Shown here: piece after piece, positions 1 through 10,079 of the stretch
How positions within the stretch are numbered: position 1 is the stretch's first letter
Layout of the letters: each line of letters opens with the position of its first letter
Assembly: GCF_009696325.1 (NCBI RefSeq)
Contig: NZ_VUME01000007.1
Location: forward strand, 36,008-100,007
From: Collinsella sp. WCA1-178-WT-3 (M1)
GTDB taxonomy: Bacteria; Actinomycetota; Coriobacteriia; Coriobacteriales; Coriobacteriaceae
Direction: 5' to 3'
Length of the DNA: 64,000 nucleotides
Notes under the pieces: model-generated
The model's database searches: none
Told to the model about the DNA's origin: nothing
The model's input: the letters and a program-made list of their open reading frames with translations, nothing else
Translations under genes and position numbers: made by a program

Positions 1-962
1 ATGGGTTCTGTGGACCCAATGGGCACCGCCTCGCCCTCGGATGCTCGCTCCGCCTCGTCCAAGTTGGAAAGCGTAAGAATGTCGTTGACGAGCGCTGCCA
101 GGCGGCCCGCCTCGCGATAGATGCGGCCACCAAAGTTGCGCAAGTCGTCCTCGCCCTCAACCATGCCGTTTGCAATAAGTTCGGCATAGCCCGAAATCGC
201 GGTAAGCGGGGTCTTGAGCTCATGGGTGATATTGGCCGTGAACTCGCGGCGCATTCGGTCGTTGTCCGCTAGCACCGCCATTTGGCGCTTGAGTTCCTGG
301 CGCTGCGACTCGATACGCTCAAGCATGGGGACCATCTCGGCATAGGCGTGCTCATAGCTACGGCGTGGGTGGTCCAAATCCACCTCTTGCAACGGCGCGA
401 TGATTGCACGGGACTCGCGGCGCGCCATAAAAAACGAGAGTATTGCACCCGCTGCTGCGATAAGCAGCATCGGCGCCACCATCGACAGCAAAATCGCCGC
501 AACGCCAGGCTGGGCTTGCGCCAAGCGGACAACCTGGCCGTTATCAAGGGCGACGGCGCGATACAGCATAATCTCGTCGAGCGTAGAGCTTGCGCGCTCC
601 GCGGAACCCAAACCACTCTCAAAGGCCTCGATGACCTCGGGGCGATCGCCATGGTTGGGCAGTGAGGAAGGCGACGCCTCGTTGTCGTAGGCAACCGATC
701 CATCCTTGTTAATCAGCGTAATGCGCAAGTCCTCGCGATCGAGGCTACGCAAGAACGGGATGGGCTCCTGCTGTTCGTCGAGGGCGGCAGCAATGAGCTC
801 GGTTTCCTGCGCCAGATTGGCACTCGTGGCATCCGCCAAGGTGTTTTGCACAAAGAACGCACCCAGCACCGTAAACGCCACGATAACCGCCATGGCGCAA
901 ACAAAGATCGTCACAAAAACGCGGTGCGACAGCGTATGTTTTCCCTGGGGGGCGAAGACCAC
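1..962 (-). CDS. Sensor histidine kinase, C-terminal part outside window (PhoR-like)
   Basis: Membrane sensor kinase that would phosphorylate the response regulator encoded just upstream. About 320 residues are visible. There is a first membrane segment near residues 10-31, an extracytoplasmic sensor region, a second membrane segment near residues 150-175, then a dimerisation helix with the H-box THELKTPLTAISGY, whose His is the phospho-acceptor. The ATPase domain lies beyond base 1. The start is a GTG three bases after the regulator stop, in the same frame as that stop, so it cannot begin earlier. Translational coupling is likely. Assignment to phosphate sensing rests only on pstB upstream. 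Partner kinases such as VicK or ResE have a similar layout. Confidence 0.88.
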   Translation of the reverse strand, partial: MVFAPQGKHTLSHRVFVTIFVCAMAVIVAFTVLGAFFVQNTLADATSANLAQETELIAAALDEQQEPIPFLRSLDREDLRITLINKDGSVAYDNEASPSSLPNHGDRPEVIEAFESGLGSAERASSTLDEIMLYRAVALDNGQVVRLAQAQPGVAAILLSMVAPMLLIAAAGAILSFFMARRESRAIIAPLQEVDLDHPRRSYEHAYAEMVPMLERIESQRQELKRQMAVLADNDRMRREFTANITHELKTPLTAISGYAELIANGMVEGEDDLRNFGGRIYREAGRLAALVNDILTLSNLDEAERASEGEAVPIGSTEP

Positions 963-965
963 GGG

Positions 966-1694
966 TTACTCCTCCGATGCGGTGGCCGCGGTGTCGTCAC
1001 CTTCGGCACCGTCACCGGCAGAAGGCTCGGCCAAGCGGTAGCCCACGCCGCGCACGGTCTCGATGGCGCTGGCATGCTCGCCCAGTTTTTGGCGAAGCGT
1101 CTGAACGTGCACGTCAACGGTGCGCGAACCGCCGTCGAAGTCCCAACCCCACACGCTCTGCAGCAACGACTCGCGGGTAAAGACCACGCCGGGCTTGCGC
1201 ATGAGGTACTCGAGCAGGTCGAACTCGCGCAGGGTGAGCTTAAGCGGCTCGCCGGCAACGGTCACCTCGCGATGGCTGGGCGAAAGCACGATATCGCCCA
1301 CGCTGAGCACATCGCTCGCCTGCTTGACCATGCCGCCGCGACGCAGCAGTGCGCGGCAGCGGCTCGCAAGCTCCATGAGCGAAAACGGCTTAGTCAGATA
1401 ATCGTCGGCACCGCCATCGAGCGCCATCACCTTGTCGAGCTCGGTATCCTTGGCGGTAAGCATCATGATGGGCACCGTCTCCGTCAGGCGATCGGCACGA
1501 AGGCGACGCATAATCGCCAAGCCATCGGTATCGGGCAGCATGATATCGAGCAGCACGGCATCGGGCACCCGTCGCGCCACGGCAGCCTTAAACTCACCGT
1601 CGCACGAAAAGCCTTCGGCCTCGATCCCCTGCTTGCGCAGTGCATAGACCGTCAAATCCCTGATGTTGTCATCGTCCTCGACGTAATAGATCAT
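966..1694 (-). CDS. OmpR/PhoB-family response regulator
   Basis: DNA-binding response regulator of 242 residues. The receiver domain (about 1-120) has the acidic pocket VEDDDN and phospho-acceptor Asp50 in LLDIMLPDTDG. The winged-helix domain (about 135-225) includes TLREFDLLEYL and RTVDVHVQTLRQKL. I chose the ATG at 1694 rather than an upstream in-frame ATG because an AAAGGGG ribosome site sits six bases before it. The C-terminal tail is acidic and Ala/Thr-rich. It lies 64 bases after pstB and 3 bases before the kinase, so all three probably form one operon. A PhoB role is an inference from pstB. Confidence 0.92.
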   Translation of the reverse strand: MIYYVEDDDNIRDLTVYALRKQGIEAEGFSCDGEFKAAVARRVPDAVLLDIMLPDTDGLAIMRRLRADRLTETVPIMMLTAKDTELDKVMALDGGADDYLTKPFSLMELASRCRALLRRGGMVKQASDVLSVGDIVLSPSHREVTVAGEPLKLTLREFDLLEYLMRKPGVVFTRESLLQSVWGWDFDGGSRTVDVHVQTLRQKLGEHASAIETVRGVGYRLAEPSAGDGAEGDDTAATASEE

Positions 1695-1758
1695 GTTGAA
1701 CCCCTTTGCGGCCGGCATGACCGCATCTTAATCCTAAAGGTACCTTTACTAGATGGTA

Positions 1759-2634
<876 letters not shown>

Positions 2635-2885
2635 ACCGCATACCTCCACATCGATATCAAATCAGCAGTATCGATAGTAAAAATCGCAGCTCATATATGC
2701 GTGAGCGTATTGTCAAGTATTTGTAAGGACCTCCTCGATACGCGACGGGCAATCATATCGACCGTGCACACCCAAGCGTCCGCTCAGACACGAAGATAAA
2801 CCGCACGCGCCAAACCCCAAGCGGCACAGCCGGTAAACGATATACTCTAGAGCCAAAGGAGACCATCCCGTCGAAAGCGAAGTCA
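2635..2885. other. Divergent intergenic region between pstB and dacA
   Basis: No gene is visible. On the minus strand a TTGACA sits at 2716-2711, upstream of pstB, but no well-spaced -10 follows. An imperfect dyad GCTCA-N8-TGAGC lies at 2689-2706 and could be an operator. On the plus strand TATACT at 2841-2846 is a candidate -10 for dacA, without a convincing -35. Confidence 0.4.
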
Positions 2886-4226
2886 GTGAAGTATCTTACC
2901 CCTCTTTTAAAGCGTTCCGCGCAGCTGACCGTTGGCCTTGCCTGCGCCGTCTCCCTTGTCGCCGGTATTCCGTCCGTCGCCGGCGCCCAAGTGCTCACGA
3001 CCGATAACATCTGCGGCAAAGCCGCCGATGCACGCGGCATTGCAGCCGAAGACCTGCCCGATATCGATGCCTCCAATGCGTTTGTCATGGGTAAAAACGG
3101 CACCGTCTACTATGCCCGTAGCGCCGACGAGCAAGTCAAAATCGCCTCGATCACCAAGGTCATGACTGCAATCCTCGCGGTCGAGAACTGCAAAATGGAC
3201 GAGAAAATCACCGTGAGCAACGCGGCGGCAACCGTAGGCAACTCGACCGCGGGACTCCTCGAAGGCGACGAGCTCACCGTCGAGCAAGCGCTGCGCGGCC
3301 TGATGATCCCCTCGGGCAACGACGCCGCCATCGCGCTTGCCGAACACGTGGGCAAAAAACTTGACCCCAAGACCAAAGATGCCGTCGCTACGTTTGTAAA
3401 AGCCATGAACGAGCGGGCCAAGAAGCTCGGCTGCACGGGAACGCTCTTCGAGAACCCGCACGGGCTGGATTTTGACGAATGGGCCGGCGATATGCATTCA
3501 ACCGCACACGATGTGGCATTGATGATGCAAGAGGCCATGAAGGACGACACGATTCGCGAAGTCATGGCGAGCAAAGATCCCTGGATCGAAGTGACGGGCG
3601 CCGACGGCTCCGATCATTCGCATTCCATGGATACGCACAATGTTTTATTGGACCAAGACGGCAATATCGGCGGTAAGACCGGCACCACCGACGATGCCGG
3701 ATACTGCTTTGCAAGCGCCTACAATCGCGATGGCGACGAGATCTATACCGTTGTCTTGAACTCCAGCACCACCGACCAGCGTTTTGCCGATACGGCCACA
3801 CTTGCTAGTTGGTATTACGACCACAAGGTAACGGTCGAAATCGCCAATACGCAAAAGAAGACCGCCAACGGAAATCCGCTGATGGCACGTGTCAGTCAAA
3901 CCGACTGGACAGACAAAACCATCGACGCCACGCTTGCCGACCCCACCGCGCAGGCAACGGTGTTCTCACTCGCCGGCGAAGTGACCGAAAAGGTTAGCTA
4001 CGATGGCCTTTCGGGCACGGTGCATGTTGGCGATAAGGTGGGCAGCGTTACGCTTAAGCAGGACGGCACCAAGATTGCCGTCATGGACCTGGTTGCCGAC
4101 GAGGAAGGAACGGGGCCCAATCCCATCGAGTGGCTGCTCGTGAAGCTCGACCGCCTGGGCCGCCGCATCGACAACCGCCCGCTCACAGCCGAGAGCGAGA
4201 CCGTAGCCAAGGCTCCTGAGGTGTAG
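2886..4226 (+). CDS. dacA: D-alanyl-D-alanine carboxypeptidase (PBP5/DacA family)
   Basis: Secreted serine D,D-carboxypeptidase that trims the terminal D-Ala from peptidoglycan stem peptides (peptidase S11). An N-terminal signal peptide of about 34 residues ends in VAGA-Q. Catalytic motifs are S88-I-T-K91, S143-G-N145 and K264-T-G-T267. A beta-rich C-terminal domain follows (about 310-400). Unlike classic DacA it lacks an obvious C-terminal amphipathic anchor helix. The start is a GTG; the strong AAAGGAG at 2855-2861 is too far away (24 bases), so the start has some doubt, although the signal peptide begins properly here. A hairpin terminator follows directly. Confidence 0.93.
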   Translation: MKYLTPLLKRSAQLTVGLACAVSLVAGIPSVAGAQVLTTDNICGKAADARGIAAEDLPDIDASNAFVMGKNGTVYYARSADEQVKIASITKVMTAILAVENCKMDEKITVSNAAATVGNSTAGLLEGDELTVEQALRGLMIPSGNDAAIALAEHVGKKLDPKTKDAVATFVKAMNERAKKLGCTGTLFENPHGLDFDEWAGDMHSTAHDVALMMQEAMKDDTIREVMASKDPWIEVTGADGSDHSHSMDTHNVLLDQDGNIGGKTGTTDDAGYCFASAYNRDGDEIYTVVLNSSTTDQRFADTATLASWYYDHKVTVEIANTQKKTANGNPLMARVSQTDWTDKTIDATLADPTAQATVFSLAGEVTEKVSYDGLSGTVHVGDKVGSVTLKQDGTKIAVMDLVADEEGTGPNPIEWLLVKLDRLGRRIDNRPLTAESETVAKAPEV

Positions 4227-4254
4227 GGCCAAAGCGATATCACATCGAACCAAA

Positions 4255-4284
4255 TGAGGCGTCCAACGGGGCGCCTCATTTTTT
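4255..4284 (+). terminator. Rho-independent terminator of dacA
   Basis: Stem TGAGGCG / CGCCTCA with a 10-base loop followed by six T residues, starting 28 bases after the dacA stop. Confidence 0.85.
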
Positions 4285-4548
4285 GAGGTTTCGAATCCCC
4301 AGCTAACGTTCTCCATACCAAGAAGGGCCCCTTACGGAGCCCTTCTTCAAATTCGTACTGGCGGAGAGCTGGGGATGTCCGGGCATGCTACGCATGCCCT
4401 CCGGCTTCAAAGCCTAGCGGCTTTTCGCCCACGGGCGACAAACGCTTTCGCGTTTGCTTAACGCCCGTGCCCTCTCGGGTTCGAATCCCCAGCTAACGTT
4501 CTCCATACCAAAAAGGGCCCCTTACGGAGCCCTTTTTCAAATTCGTAC
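4285..4548 (-). repeat. tRNA-Ser-linked 190-bp duplication with hairpin array
   Basis: Downstream of tRNA-Ser, an 87-bp segment (4480-4566) is repeated at 4290-4376, exactly 190 bp away. The segment comprises the tRNA 3' end from the T-loop through CCA, the terminator, and an inverted copy of the T-arm. Between the copies (4377-4479) is an array of perfect hairpins: GGGCATGC/GCATGCCC, AAAGCC/GGCTTT and AAACGC/GCGTTT (4440-4455). The two terminator copies differ at paired positions (G to A and C to T), which keeps the stem intact. There is no coding potential; translated frames here are tRNA shadows. Confidence 0.85.
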
Positions 4549-4639
4549 TGGCGGAGAGCTGGGGATTCGAACCCCAGATGCCCTTTTGGGGCATACTCGC
4601 TTAGCAGGCGAGCACCTTCGGCCTCTCGGTCAGCTCTCC
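4549..4639 (-). tRNA. tRNA-Ser(GCT)
   Basis: 91 nt including an encoded CCA. The acceptor GGAGAGC/GCTCTCC is perfect. The anticodon loop CTGCTAA within stem CTCGC/GCGAG gives anticodon GCT. A long variable arm (ATGCCC/GGGCAT) is typical of serine. The T-loop is TTCGAAT. Confidence 0.96.
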
Positions 4640-4653
4640 GTAACAGCCGTTCC

Positions 4654-4682
4654 ATAGTAACCAAACAGTCGAGGATGGGCAA
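4654..4682 (-). promoter_or_regulatory. Candidate promoter of tRNA-Ser
   Basis: -35 TTGCCC (4682-4677), 17-bp spacer, -10 TACTAT (4659-4654), fourteen bases upstream of the tRNA 5' end. Confidence 0.5.
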
Positions 4683-4730
4683 GGGGGATTTTCAAATTGC
4701 CCAGCAGCCTTTCCTCCTTGCAAGCTTCGC

Positions 4731-7172
4731 CTACCCCAACGAGCGGCTGAGGGAGCCGAGCTCATCGTTTCCCATCGTGCGCCACATTTGGAAGATGCAG
4801 ACGCGTGCCAGGAAAAAGAACCCGTTATCGACCAGCTGCACAGCAGCGTCTGCCAGCTGGTTGGAAACGGCGGGCACCGGCGGCAGTTCGAGCCCGGCCT
4901 TACTGATGGTCTCAACCGCTTCCTCGAACGTCGGTGGCTCATTGACACCCATCTCGTTCATAAGGCCCTGCATTTCCTCCAGTGCGTTGCTACCCGACTC
5001 CTCGCCGCGCGGTACCAAGCGGTAGCACGCCAACGCCAGCTCAAGCTGATCGCAGTTCCAGTAGGCAAACGCTAGGCGATAGAACAGGTAGCCGATTGAG
5101 GAACGGTCACTGGCAATGCGCAGGCCGTGGCGCGCCACCTCAATGATCTCGTCATAGCGCTCCAGACGCGCCAGCACGTTGATGAGTGCAAAGTGTGATT
5201 GCATGGATGAGCGCGCCAGATCGTAAAGATGACGCACCTCGGGCAATGCCCGCTCAAAATCCTCCTGATCGGCGTAAAAGCTGCAAATCTCATGCTGGGC
5301 AAAGTACAGCGCATCGGGAGCGCGCAAAATACGAAGGGAGCGGTCTTCCTCCATTACCGGCAGCACCATACGCACCAGTTGGTTGTCGCAAAACAGCGTC
5401 TGGACCGGTCCTGTCGCCAAAAGCTCGGCAACGGCGCACTTGGCCTCCAGCTCCTCAACAAGACGGGAAAAGCCCTCAAACGCACCCGCGCGGTCGACTT
5501 TTGCCCGCTCGCGCAACTCAGCGACGCGCGCCACATACGGGTCATCGCCCTCCTCCATAACCTCAAGCTCATCAGCCGTATCGGCAAGCAGCAGGTCGCG
5601 CAACGTCGGCGGCAGCGAACGGTGGTCGTCACGCGGGCGAGCATGAACCTCAGCGGGCTCAATCGCATCCGGCGCGTCCGACTCATATGCCTCAAGCTTG
5701 CGCTTGCACGGCATATCATCCATATCCATGCTTTCAAAATTCTTAGCGGCGGGAACGCAATTGGCCAGATAGGCCGCACGCCCAAAGGAATATGTTGCAA
5801 TGATGCGCTCGCCCTGCTCGCCATCGGGAGCCGCAATCTGAACGTAGCAGCGCGTAATGCTGGCACCGGCAGCAAAACAAGCCGCTGCCAGCGTGAGCGC
5901 CACGCGCGCGTCGTGCTCCGCGGCCCATGCTGCGCGCTTAGGCTCATCCACCTCGCGCCAGGCATCATCTTGAGCATCGTATTCGCGCTGCGGCATAGCA
6001 TCGACAACCGTGCGGCCAAATCGAACCAGCATGATGCCCTCGGCGACGTTCGCTCGATAGGTGTAGTCGAGCCGCGTGACCACGTTGAGTGCTTCTACGA
6101 TACGTGCAAAGCGGGTGCGAACGTCCCACTCGCCACCCGGCTGGCACGCAACCGTCCCCGGTTTGGCCCACGGGTTGTCATTCGACAGCGTTTCGAGCAG
6201 GCGAGGAACGTCGTTTGTCGTCTTGCTGATATGCCATAGATCAAAGAGTGAGCAGCCCTCAAAGCTTGGCGACGAGGCAACGGGGCCCAACCCTGCCCCA
6301 ATACGCTCAAGGATGCCGGAGAGGCGGTTAAGACGACACTCGATAGCAAGCAGCATGTCAATCTCGTCTTGGTCCAGCAGGCTACGATCAAAATTGAGAT
6401 AGAACAGCTTTGAGCGGTCGATACGCGCTAGGCCCATCTCGGACTTGGCAGCGATGGTGCGCAGTCGGGGCAAATCGACCTCGCTCATAAGGGCGCCGGC
6501 ATAACGCTCGATACCGCTCGGATTATCGGCATGGTCAACGCGGTAGAGCAGCGTCTCGATAGCATCGGGGAGCGGTGCCGTGTTAAAGCCCAAAAACACC
6601 TCGACCGGCTCGGGCAACTTTACGAGTTTGATCTTGTTGGCGGTGTTTTTTATACCCTCATCGAGCTCGTCGGCAGGTACCGTGTTCGCAAGGGCGTTTT
6701 TGGGGTCGGCAAATATCACGTAGCGCAAGAACATCGAGGCCATAAACTCGCCATAAGGGAGAGCACGGCTCGAATTCCATGTCTCGTGGTCGGACTGCTC
6801 ACGCATGGGCCCTTTGGGAGAGCCGACCGTTCGCGCGCAAGCGCGCATTGCGCCGTTGGCTCCCCGCACCAAAATCTCGCCAACACTGGAATCGGACTCG
6901 TCAAGGACCAATTTCATGTCGGGGTTCTTGGGCAATGGCACTTTCTGAACAGGGCCGTCAACCTTATAGACCTCACCTGACACGCTCACGTAGCCCAAAA
7001 GCGATATGTGGCTTTTGCCTACGAATTCGACGACGTAGCAAGACTCTTTAGGATCCTCGCCAAAAACTTTCCAGACAACACCATACGAGCGCCCCGCGGG
7101 TTGCTCTGGCATCGATGGAAAACGCTTTTTGGGGTCGAGAAACCTGAGCTTGTATGTCGGACGCTCTGCCAC
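4731..7172 (-). CDS. Large protein of unknown function with C-terminal TPR-like repeats
   Basis: I do not recognise a family for this 813-residue protein. It has no signal peptide or membrane segment, so it is probably cytoplasmic. The N-terminal 110 residues look beta-rich. The middle holds long charged helices. Residues about 600-760 contain paired helices with TPR-like spacing (FYADQEDFERALPEVRHLY, ALINVLARLERYDEIIEVAR, LAFAYWNCDQLELALACYR), suggesting a protein-binding scaffold. An acidic linker precedes them. The start is a GTG with AGGGTGAT five to six bases upstream. It sits alone between tRNA-Ser and tRNA-Arg. Plausibly lineage-specific; no function is assigned. Confidence 0.8.
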   Translation of the reverse strand: MAERPTYKLRFLDPKKRFPSMPEQPAGRSYGVVWKVFGEDPKESCYVVEFVGKSHISLLGYVSVSGEVYKVDGPVQKVPLPKNPDMKLVLDESDSSVGEILVRGANGAMRACARTVGSPKGPMREQSDHETWNSSRALPYGEFMASMFLRYVIFADPKNALANTVPADELDEGIKNTANKIKLVKLPEPVEVFLGFNTAPLPDAIETLLYRVDHADNPSGIERYAGALMSEVDLPRLRTIAAKSEMGLARIDRSKLFYLNFDRSLLDQDEIDMLLAIECRLNRLSGILERIGAGLGPVASSPSFEGCSLFDLWHISKTTNDVPRLLETLSNDNPWAKPGTVACQPGGEWDVRTRFARIVEALNVVTRLDYTYRANVAEGIMLVRFGRTVVDAMPQREYDAQDDAWREVDEPKRAAWAAEHDARVALTLAAACFAAGASITRCYVQIAAPDGEQGERIIATYSFGRAAYLANCVPAAKNFESMDMDDMPCKRKLEAYESDAPDAIEPAEVHARPRDDHRSLPPTLRDLLLADTADELEVMEEGDDPYVARVAELRERAKVDRAGAFEGFSRLVEELEAKCAVAELLATGPVQTLFCDNQLVRMVLPVMEEDRSLRILRAPDALYFAQHEICSFYADQEDFERALPEVRHLYDLARSSMQSHFALINVLARLERYDEIIEVARHGLRIASDRSSIGYLFYRLAFAYWNCDQLELALACYRLVPRGEESGSNALEEMQGLMNEMGVNEPPTFEEAVETISKAGLELPPVPAVSNQLADAAVQLVDNGFFFLARVCIFQMWRTMGNDELGSLSRSLG

Positions 7173-7552
7173 GAAATATCACCCTGATCGGTCGTCTAGC
7201 GAAGGAGTGGTCGCGGATAGGCCGCGACATCTACTCGGAATCTTACACGAGTCGATAAGAAATAGTCTCCCGCGGGCGGAGGCGCACGATTCCAGTCGAG
7301 TGTCTGGCGTCGAATGGCGGCGTAAAAGAAAAGCCCCCGTTGCCGGGAGCTTTAAAGTCAATTGGTGCGGCGTATAGGATTCCGCGCATCCGCTTCGCGG
7401 ATCCGCACCGGCTTCGCCCGCCTGCCGGCGCGCTCGCCCGCTCGCTAAAAACGCTCCGCGTTTTCTTTACGCTCGCGCCTCGACCGAGGTTCGAATCCAT
7501 GCATGGCTTCCAAAAAAGAAAAGCCCCCGTTGCCGGGAGCTTTAAAGTCAAT
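7173..7552 (-). repeat. tRNA-Arg-1-linked 190-bp duplication with hairpin array
   Basis: The tRNA-Arg 3' end plus terminator next to the gene (about 7513-7572) recurs at about 7323-7382, offset exactly 190 bp. The copies are separated by a hairpin array (7383-7486). Hairpins include ATCCGC/GCGGAT, CCGGC/GCCGG and AAAACGC/GCGTTTT (7448-7464). An inverted T-loop GGTTCGAATCC at 7488-7498 borders the array. Both copies carry the variant terminator specific to this locus. The part from 7173 to about 7320 has no recognisable feature beyond the upstream region of the preceding gene. Confidence 0.85.
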
Positions 7553-7629
7553 TGGTGCGGCGTATAGGATTCGAACCTATGACGTTCTGATTCGTAGTCA
7601 GACCCTCTATCCAGCTGAGGTAACGCCGC
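7553..7629 (-). tRNA. tRNA-Arg(ACG), copy 1
   Basis: 77 nt with encoded CCA. Acceptor GCGGCGT/ACGCCGC; anticodon stem TCTGA/TCAGA with loop CTACGAA gives ACG. The T-loop is TTCGAAT. Identical to copy 2 at 7983-8059. Confidence 0.97.
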
Positions 7630-7641
7630 AACGCACGGATT

Positions 7642-7670
7642 ATTATGCACGCGAGGCCCCGACGGGTCAA
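7642..7670 (-). promoter_or_regulatory. Promoter of tRNA-Arg copy 1
   Basis: -35 TTGACC (7670-7665), 17-bp spacer, -10 CATAAT (7647-7642), each 5/6 to consensus, 13 bases before the tRNA 5' end. Confidence 0.7.
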
Positions 7671-7699
7671 GCGACAATTTGAAAAAATTTTACGATGTG

Positions 7700-7982
7700 A
7701 TGATTATGCTGCTCGCGCCTCGACCGAGGTTCGAATCCCTGCATGGCTTCCAAAAAAGAAAAGCCCCCGTTGCCGGAGGCTTCAAGTTCGATTGGTGCGG
7801 CGTATAGGATTCCGCGCATCCGCTTCGCGGATCCGCACCGGCTTCGCCCGCCTGCCGGCGCGCTCGCCCGCTCGCTAAAAACGCTCCGCGTTTTCTTTAC
7901 GCTCGCGCCTCGACCGAGGTTCGAATCCATGCATGGCTTCCAAAAAAGAAAAGCCCCCGTTGCCGGAGGCTTCAAGTTCGAT
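7700..7982 (-). repeat. tRNA-Arg-2-linked 190-bp duplication with hairpin array
   Basis: Same organisation as the first tRNA-Arg locus: tRNA 3' end plus terminator at about 7943-8002 repeated at about 7753-7812, offset 190 bp. A hairpin array at 7813-7916 reads the same as the array of copy 1. The terminator pair here carries its own variant (TTCAAGTTCG instead of TTTAAAGTCA), present in both halves. A second inverted T-arm remains at about 7710-7738. So the array is shared between loci while the flanking duplicate is locus-specific. Confidence 0.85.
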
Positions 7983-8059
7983 TGGTGCGGCGTATAGGAT
8001 TCGAACCTATGACGTTCTGATTCGTAGTCAGACCCTCTATCCAGCTGAGGTAACGCCGC
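7983..8059 (-). tRNA. tRNA-Arg(ACG), copy 2
   Basis: 77 nt with encoded CCA, identical over the gene body to copy 1, 430 bp away. Anticodon ACG. The upstream flank differs from that of copy 1. Confidence 0.97.
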
Positions 8060-8133
8060 AGCGCAAGACATATGAAACCATTTTAGTTAATTGGAGTCAA
8101 GCACAATCTTGATTTTTTTCTAGACCATTTTCC

Positions 8134-8511
8134 TCATGCAGCTCCGCATGTATCACCGTTTCCCATACGATCGATCGGCTTTTCAACCACATCGAACCCA
8201 ACACCGAGATCCCTCAATAGCGAGCGCACCCGCTGGGCGCAATCATACTCGGCAAACGAGATACTCAGCATGCGTGCCACCTGGTTAGAAGTCCCGACTC
8301 CATAGAACCGTTCGAGTGTTGCAAGCCCTTCGTGCGTCACAAAGGTCTCGACTACATGTGGCGACTCCTCAAAGCACCATTGGGTCAACGGGCCCTCGCT
8401 CGTTTGCCTCACCACCAAGCCACCCATACCCGATGGCTCACACGTAACTAGCAGGTGCTCCCCACCTTCATCGCTCTCAAACAAAACTACCCGCTCATCA
8501 AACAGGTCCAT
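8134..8511 (-). CDS. Small protein of unknown function
   Basis: 125 residues from the ATG at 8511, chosen because GGGGG lies five bases upstream; an earlier in-frame start would add about 22 unlikely residues. Not recognised. No signal peptide or membrane segment. The sequence alternates short beta-like stretches (ERVVLFES, HLLVTCEP, GGLVVRQTS) with a helical C-terminal half and ends in a Cys-Gly-Ala-Ala tail. It sits alone between tRNA-Arg-2 and serS. Confidence 0.65.
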   Translation of the reverse strand: MDLFDERVVLFESDEGGEHLLVTCEPSGMGGLVVRQTSEGPLTQWCFEESPHVVETFVTHEGLATLERFYGVGTSNQVARMLSISFAEYDCAQRVRSLLRDLGVGFDVVEKPIDRMGNGDTCGAA

Positions 8512-8632
8512 CACATCCCCCTTCTCTCGCTCGTATCTAGTAAAAGCATAGCAGGTAGACGACCGTATACAGAACATTTGTTCGTGTATTTTCTATTGAG
8601 CTGTCCGCGCGACATGGTAAGGCTCCGCGCAC

Positions 8633-8662
8633 AAAAAAGGCGCCCCGGATAGGGGCGCCCCC
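8633..8662 (-). terminator. Rho-independent terminator of serS
   Basis: Stem GGCGCCCC/GGGGCGCC with a four- to five-base loop, followed on the minus strand by six T residues. Confidence 0.88.
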
Positions 8663-8684
8663 GCAAATCGCTTATGCAGCAAAC

Positions 8685-9968
8685 CTACGCGACCGGCTCG
8701 ATCTTCTCGAGGCCGCCCATGTAAGGACGCAGAACCTCGGGGATCGTAATGGTGCCGTCGGCGTTCTGGTAGTTCTCCAGAATGGCGGCCATGGTGCGGC
8801 CAGCCGGTAGACCGGAACCGTTAAGGGTGTGCAGGTAGCGCGAGCCCTTGAAGTTCTCGGGATCGCGATACTTGATGTTGGCGCGGCGAGCCTGGAAGTC
8901 GCCGCAGTTGGAGCAGGAGCTAATCTCCTTGTAAGCGTTGTAGCTCGGCAGCCAGACCTCGATGTCGTAGGTCTGACGGGCAGAGAAGCCCAGGTCGCCG
9001 GTGCACAGGCTAATCACGCGATACGGAAGACCCAGCTGCTGAAGCAGGAACTCGGCCTCGGCGGTCATGCTCTCGAGCTCCTCGTCGGACTCCTCCGGCT
9101 TGGCAAACTTGACCATCTCGACCTTGTCGAACTCGTGCTGGCGGATGATGCCGCGGGTGTCGCGACCAGCAGAGCCGGCCTCCTCGCGGAAGCAGGGGGT
9201 GAAGGCGGTGTAGCGGCGCGGCAGGGTGTCGGCATCGAGAACCTCGCCGGCGTGCAGGTTGGTAAGCACGACCTCGGCGGTGGGGATCAGGAAGTTATCG
9301 CCCGAGACATGATAGGCGTCGTCCTCGAACTTGGGCAGCTGGCCCGTGCCAAACATGGTCTGACGCTTGACGACGATGGGCGGCCACCACTCCTTAAAAC
9401 CACGGCTGGTGTGCGTATCGAGGAAGAAGTTGATGAGGGCGCGCTCCAGACGGGCGCCGGCGCCACCGAGAACGGTGAAGCGGCTACCGGAGAGCTTGTT
9501 GCCGCGCTCGAAGTCGAAGATGTCGAGGTCGGTGCCCAGATCCCAGTGCGGTTTAAAGTCGAAGTCGAACTCACGCGGGGTGCCCCAACGACGGCGCTCG
9601 ATGTTCTCGTCCTCGTCCTTGCCGTACGGGGTGGCCTCGCAGGGAATGTTGGGCAGGTGAGCCATAAAGTCGTACTGCTCCTGCTCGAGAACGGTGCGGC
9701 GCTCGGCCAGACCGTCGATCTTCTCGTTGACGGCGCGCACGGCCTCCTTGGCGGCCTCGGCCTCGTCCTTCTTGCCCTCCTTCATCAGGGCGCCGATCTT
9801 CTTTGACTCGGCATTACGCGTGGCCTGGAGCTCCTCGACCTCGGTGATGACGGCACGACGCTCATCGTCGAGCTCAAAGAACTTCTCGCGATCCCAAGAC
9901 GTCTGGCGGTTAGCCATGGCGGTATCGATGGCATCGGGGTTCTCGCGAACAAACTTGATATCAAGCAT
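8685..9968 (-). CDS. serS: Serine--tRNA ligase
   Basis: Cytoplasmic class II aminoacyl-tRNA synthetase charging tRNA-Ser with serine. The N-terminal coiled-coil arm that grips the tRNA-Ser long variable arm spans about residues 25-105 ([17 protein letters not shown]). Class II motif 2 is [20 protein letters not shown] and motif 3 lies in [16 protein letters not shown]. The 427-residue length is normal. The ATG at 9968 has GGAGGAT directly upstream; the in-frame ATG at 9995 would place nine extra residues over that site. No T-box is visible upstream. A terminator follows. Confidence 0.97.
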   Translation of the reverse strand: MLDIKFVRENPDAIDTAMANRQTSWDREKFFELDDERRAVITEVEELQATRNAESKKIGALMKEGKKDEAEAAKEAVRAVNEKIDGLAERRTVLEQEQYDFMAHLPNIPCEATPYGKDEDENIERRRWGTPREFDFDFKPHWDLGTDLDIFDFERGNKLSGSRFTVLGGAGARLERALINFFLDTHTSRGFKEWWPPIVVKRQTMFGTGQLPKFEDDAYHVSGDNFLIPTAEVVLTNLHAGEVLDADTLPRRYTAFTPCFREEAGSAGRDTRGIIRQHEFDKVEMVKFAKPEESDEELESMTAEAEFLLQQLGLPYRVISLCTGDLGFSARQTYDIEVWLPSYNAYKEISSCSNCGDFQARRANIKYRDPENFKGSRYLHTLNGSGLPAGRTMAAILENYQNADGTITIPEVLRPYMGGLEKIEPVA

Positions 9969-10079
9969 TAGATCCTCCGGCGATATACATTCCATTTAGG
10001 TTGCAACCTTGTACATGTATGGGCAAGTATATACTTATGAGCGTTTACGACCCAACTCAACTACGCAAGAAGGCACCCA

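Noticed and set aside
4458..4682. Open frames across tRNA-Ser on both strands
   Set aside because: They translate the tRNA and its duplicated 3' end; no ribosome site and no protein-like conservation expected.
7243..8071. Several 75-144 residue frames across the tRNA-Arg loci
   Set aside because: Shadows of the tRNA genes, terminators and hairpin arrays; the repeated peptides simply reflect DNA repeats.
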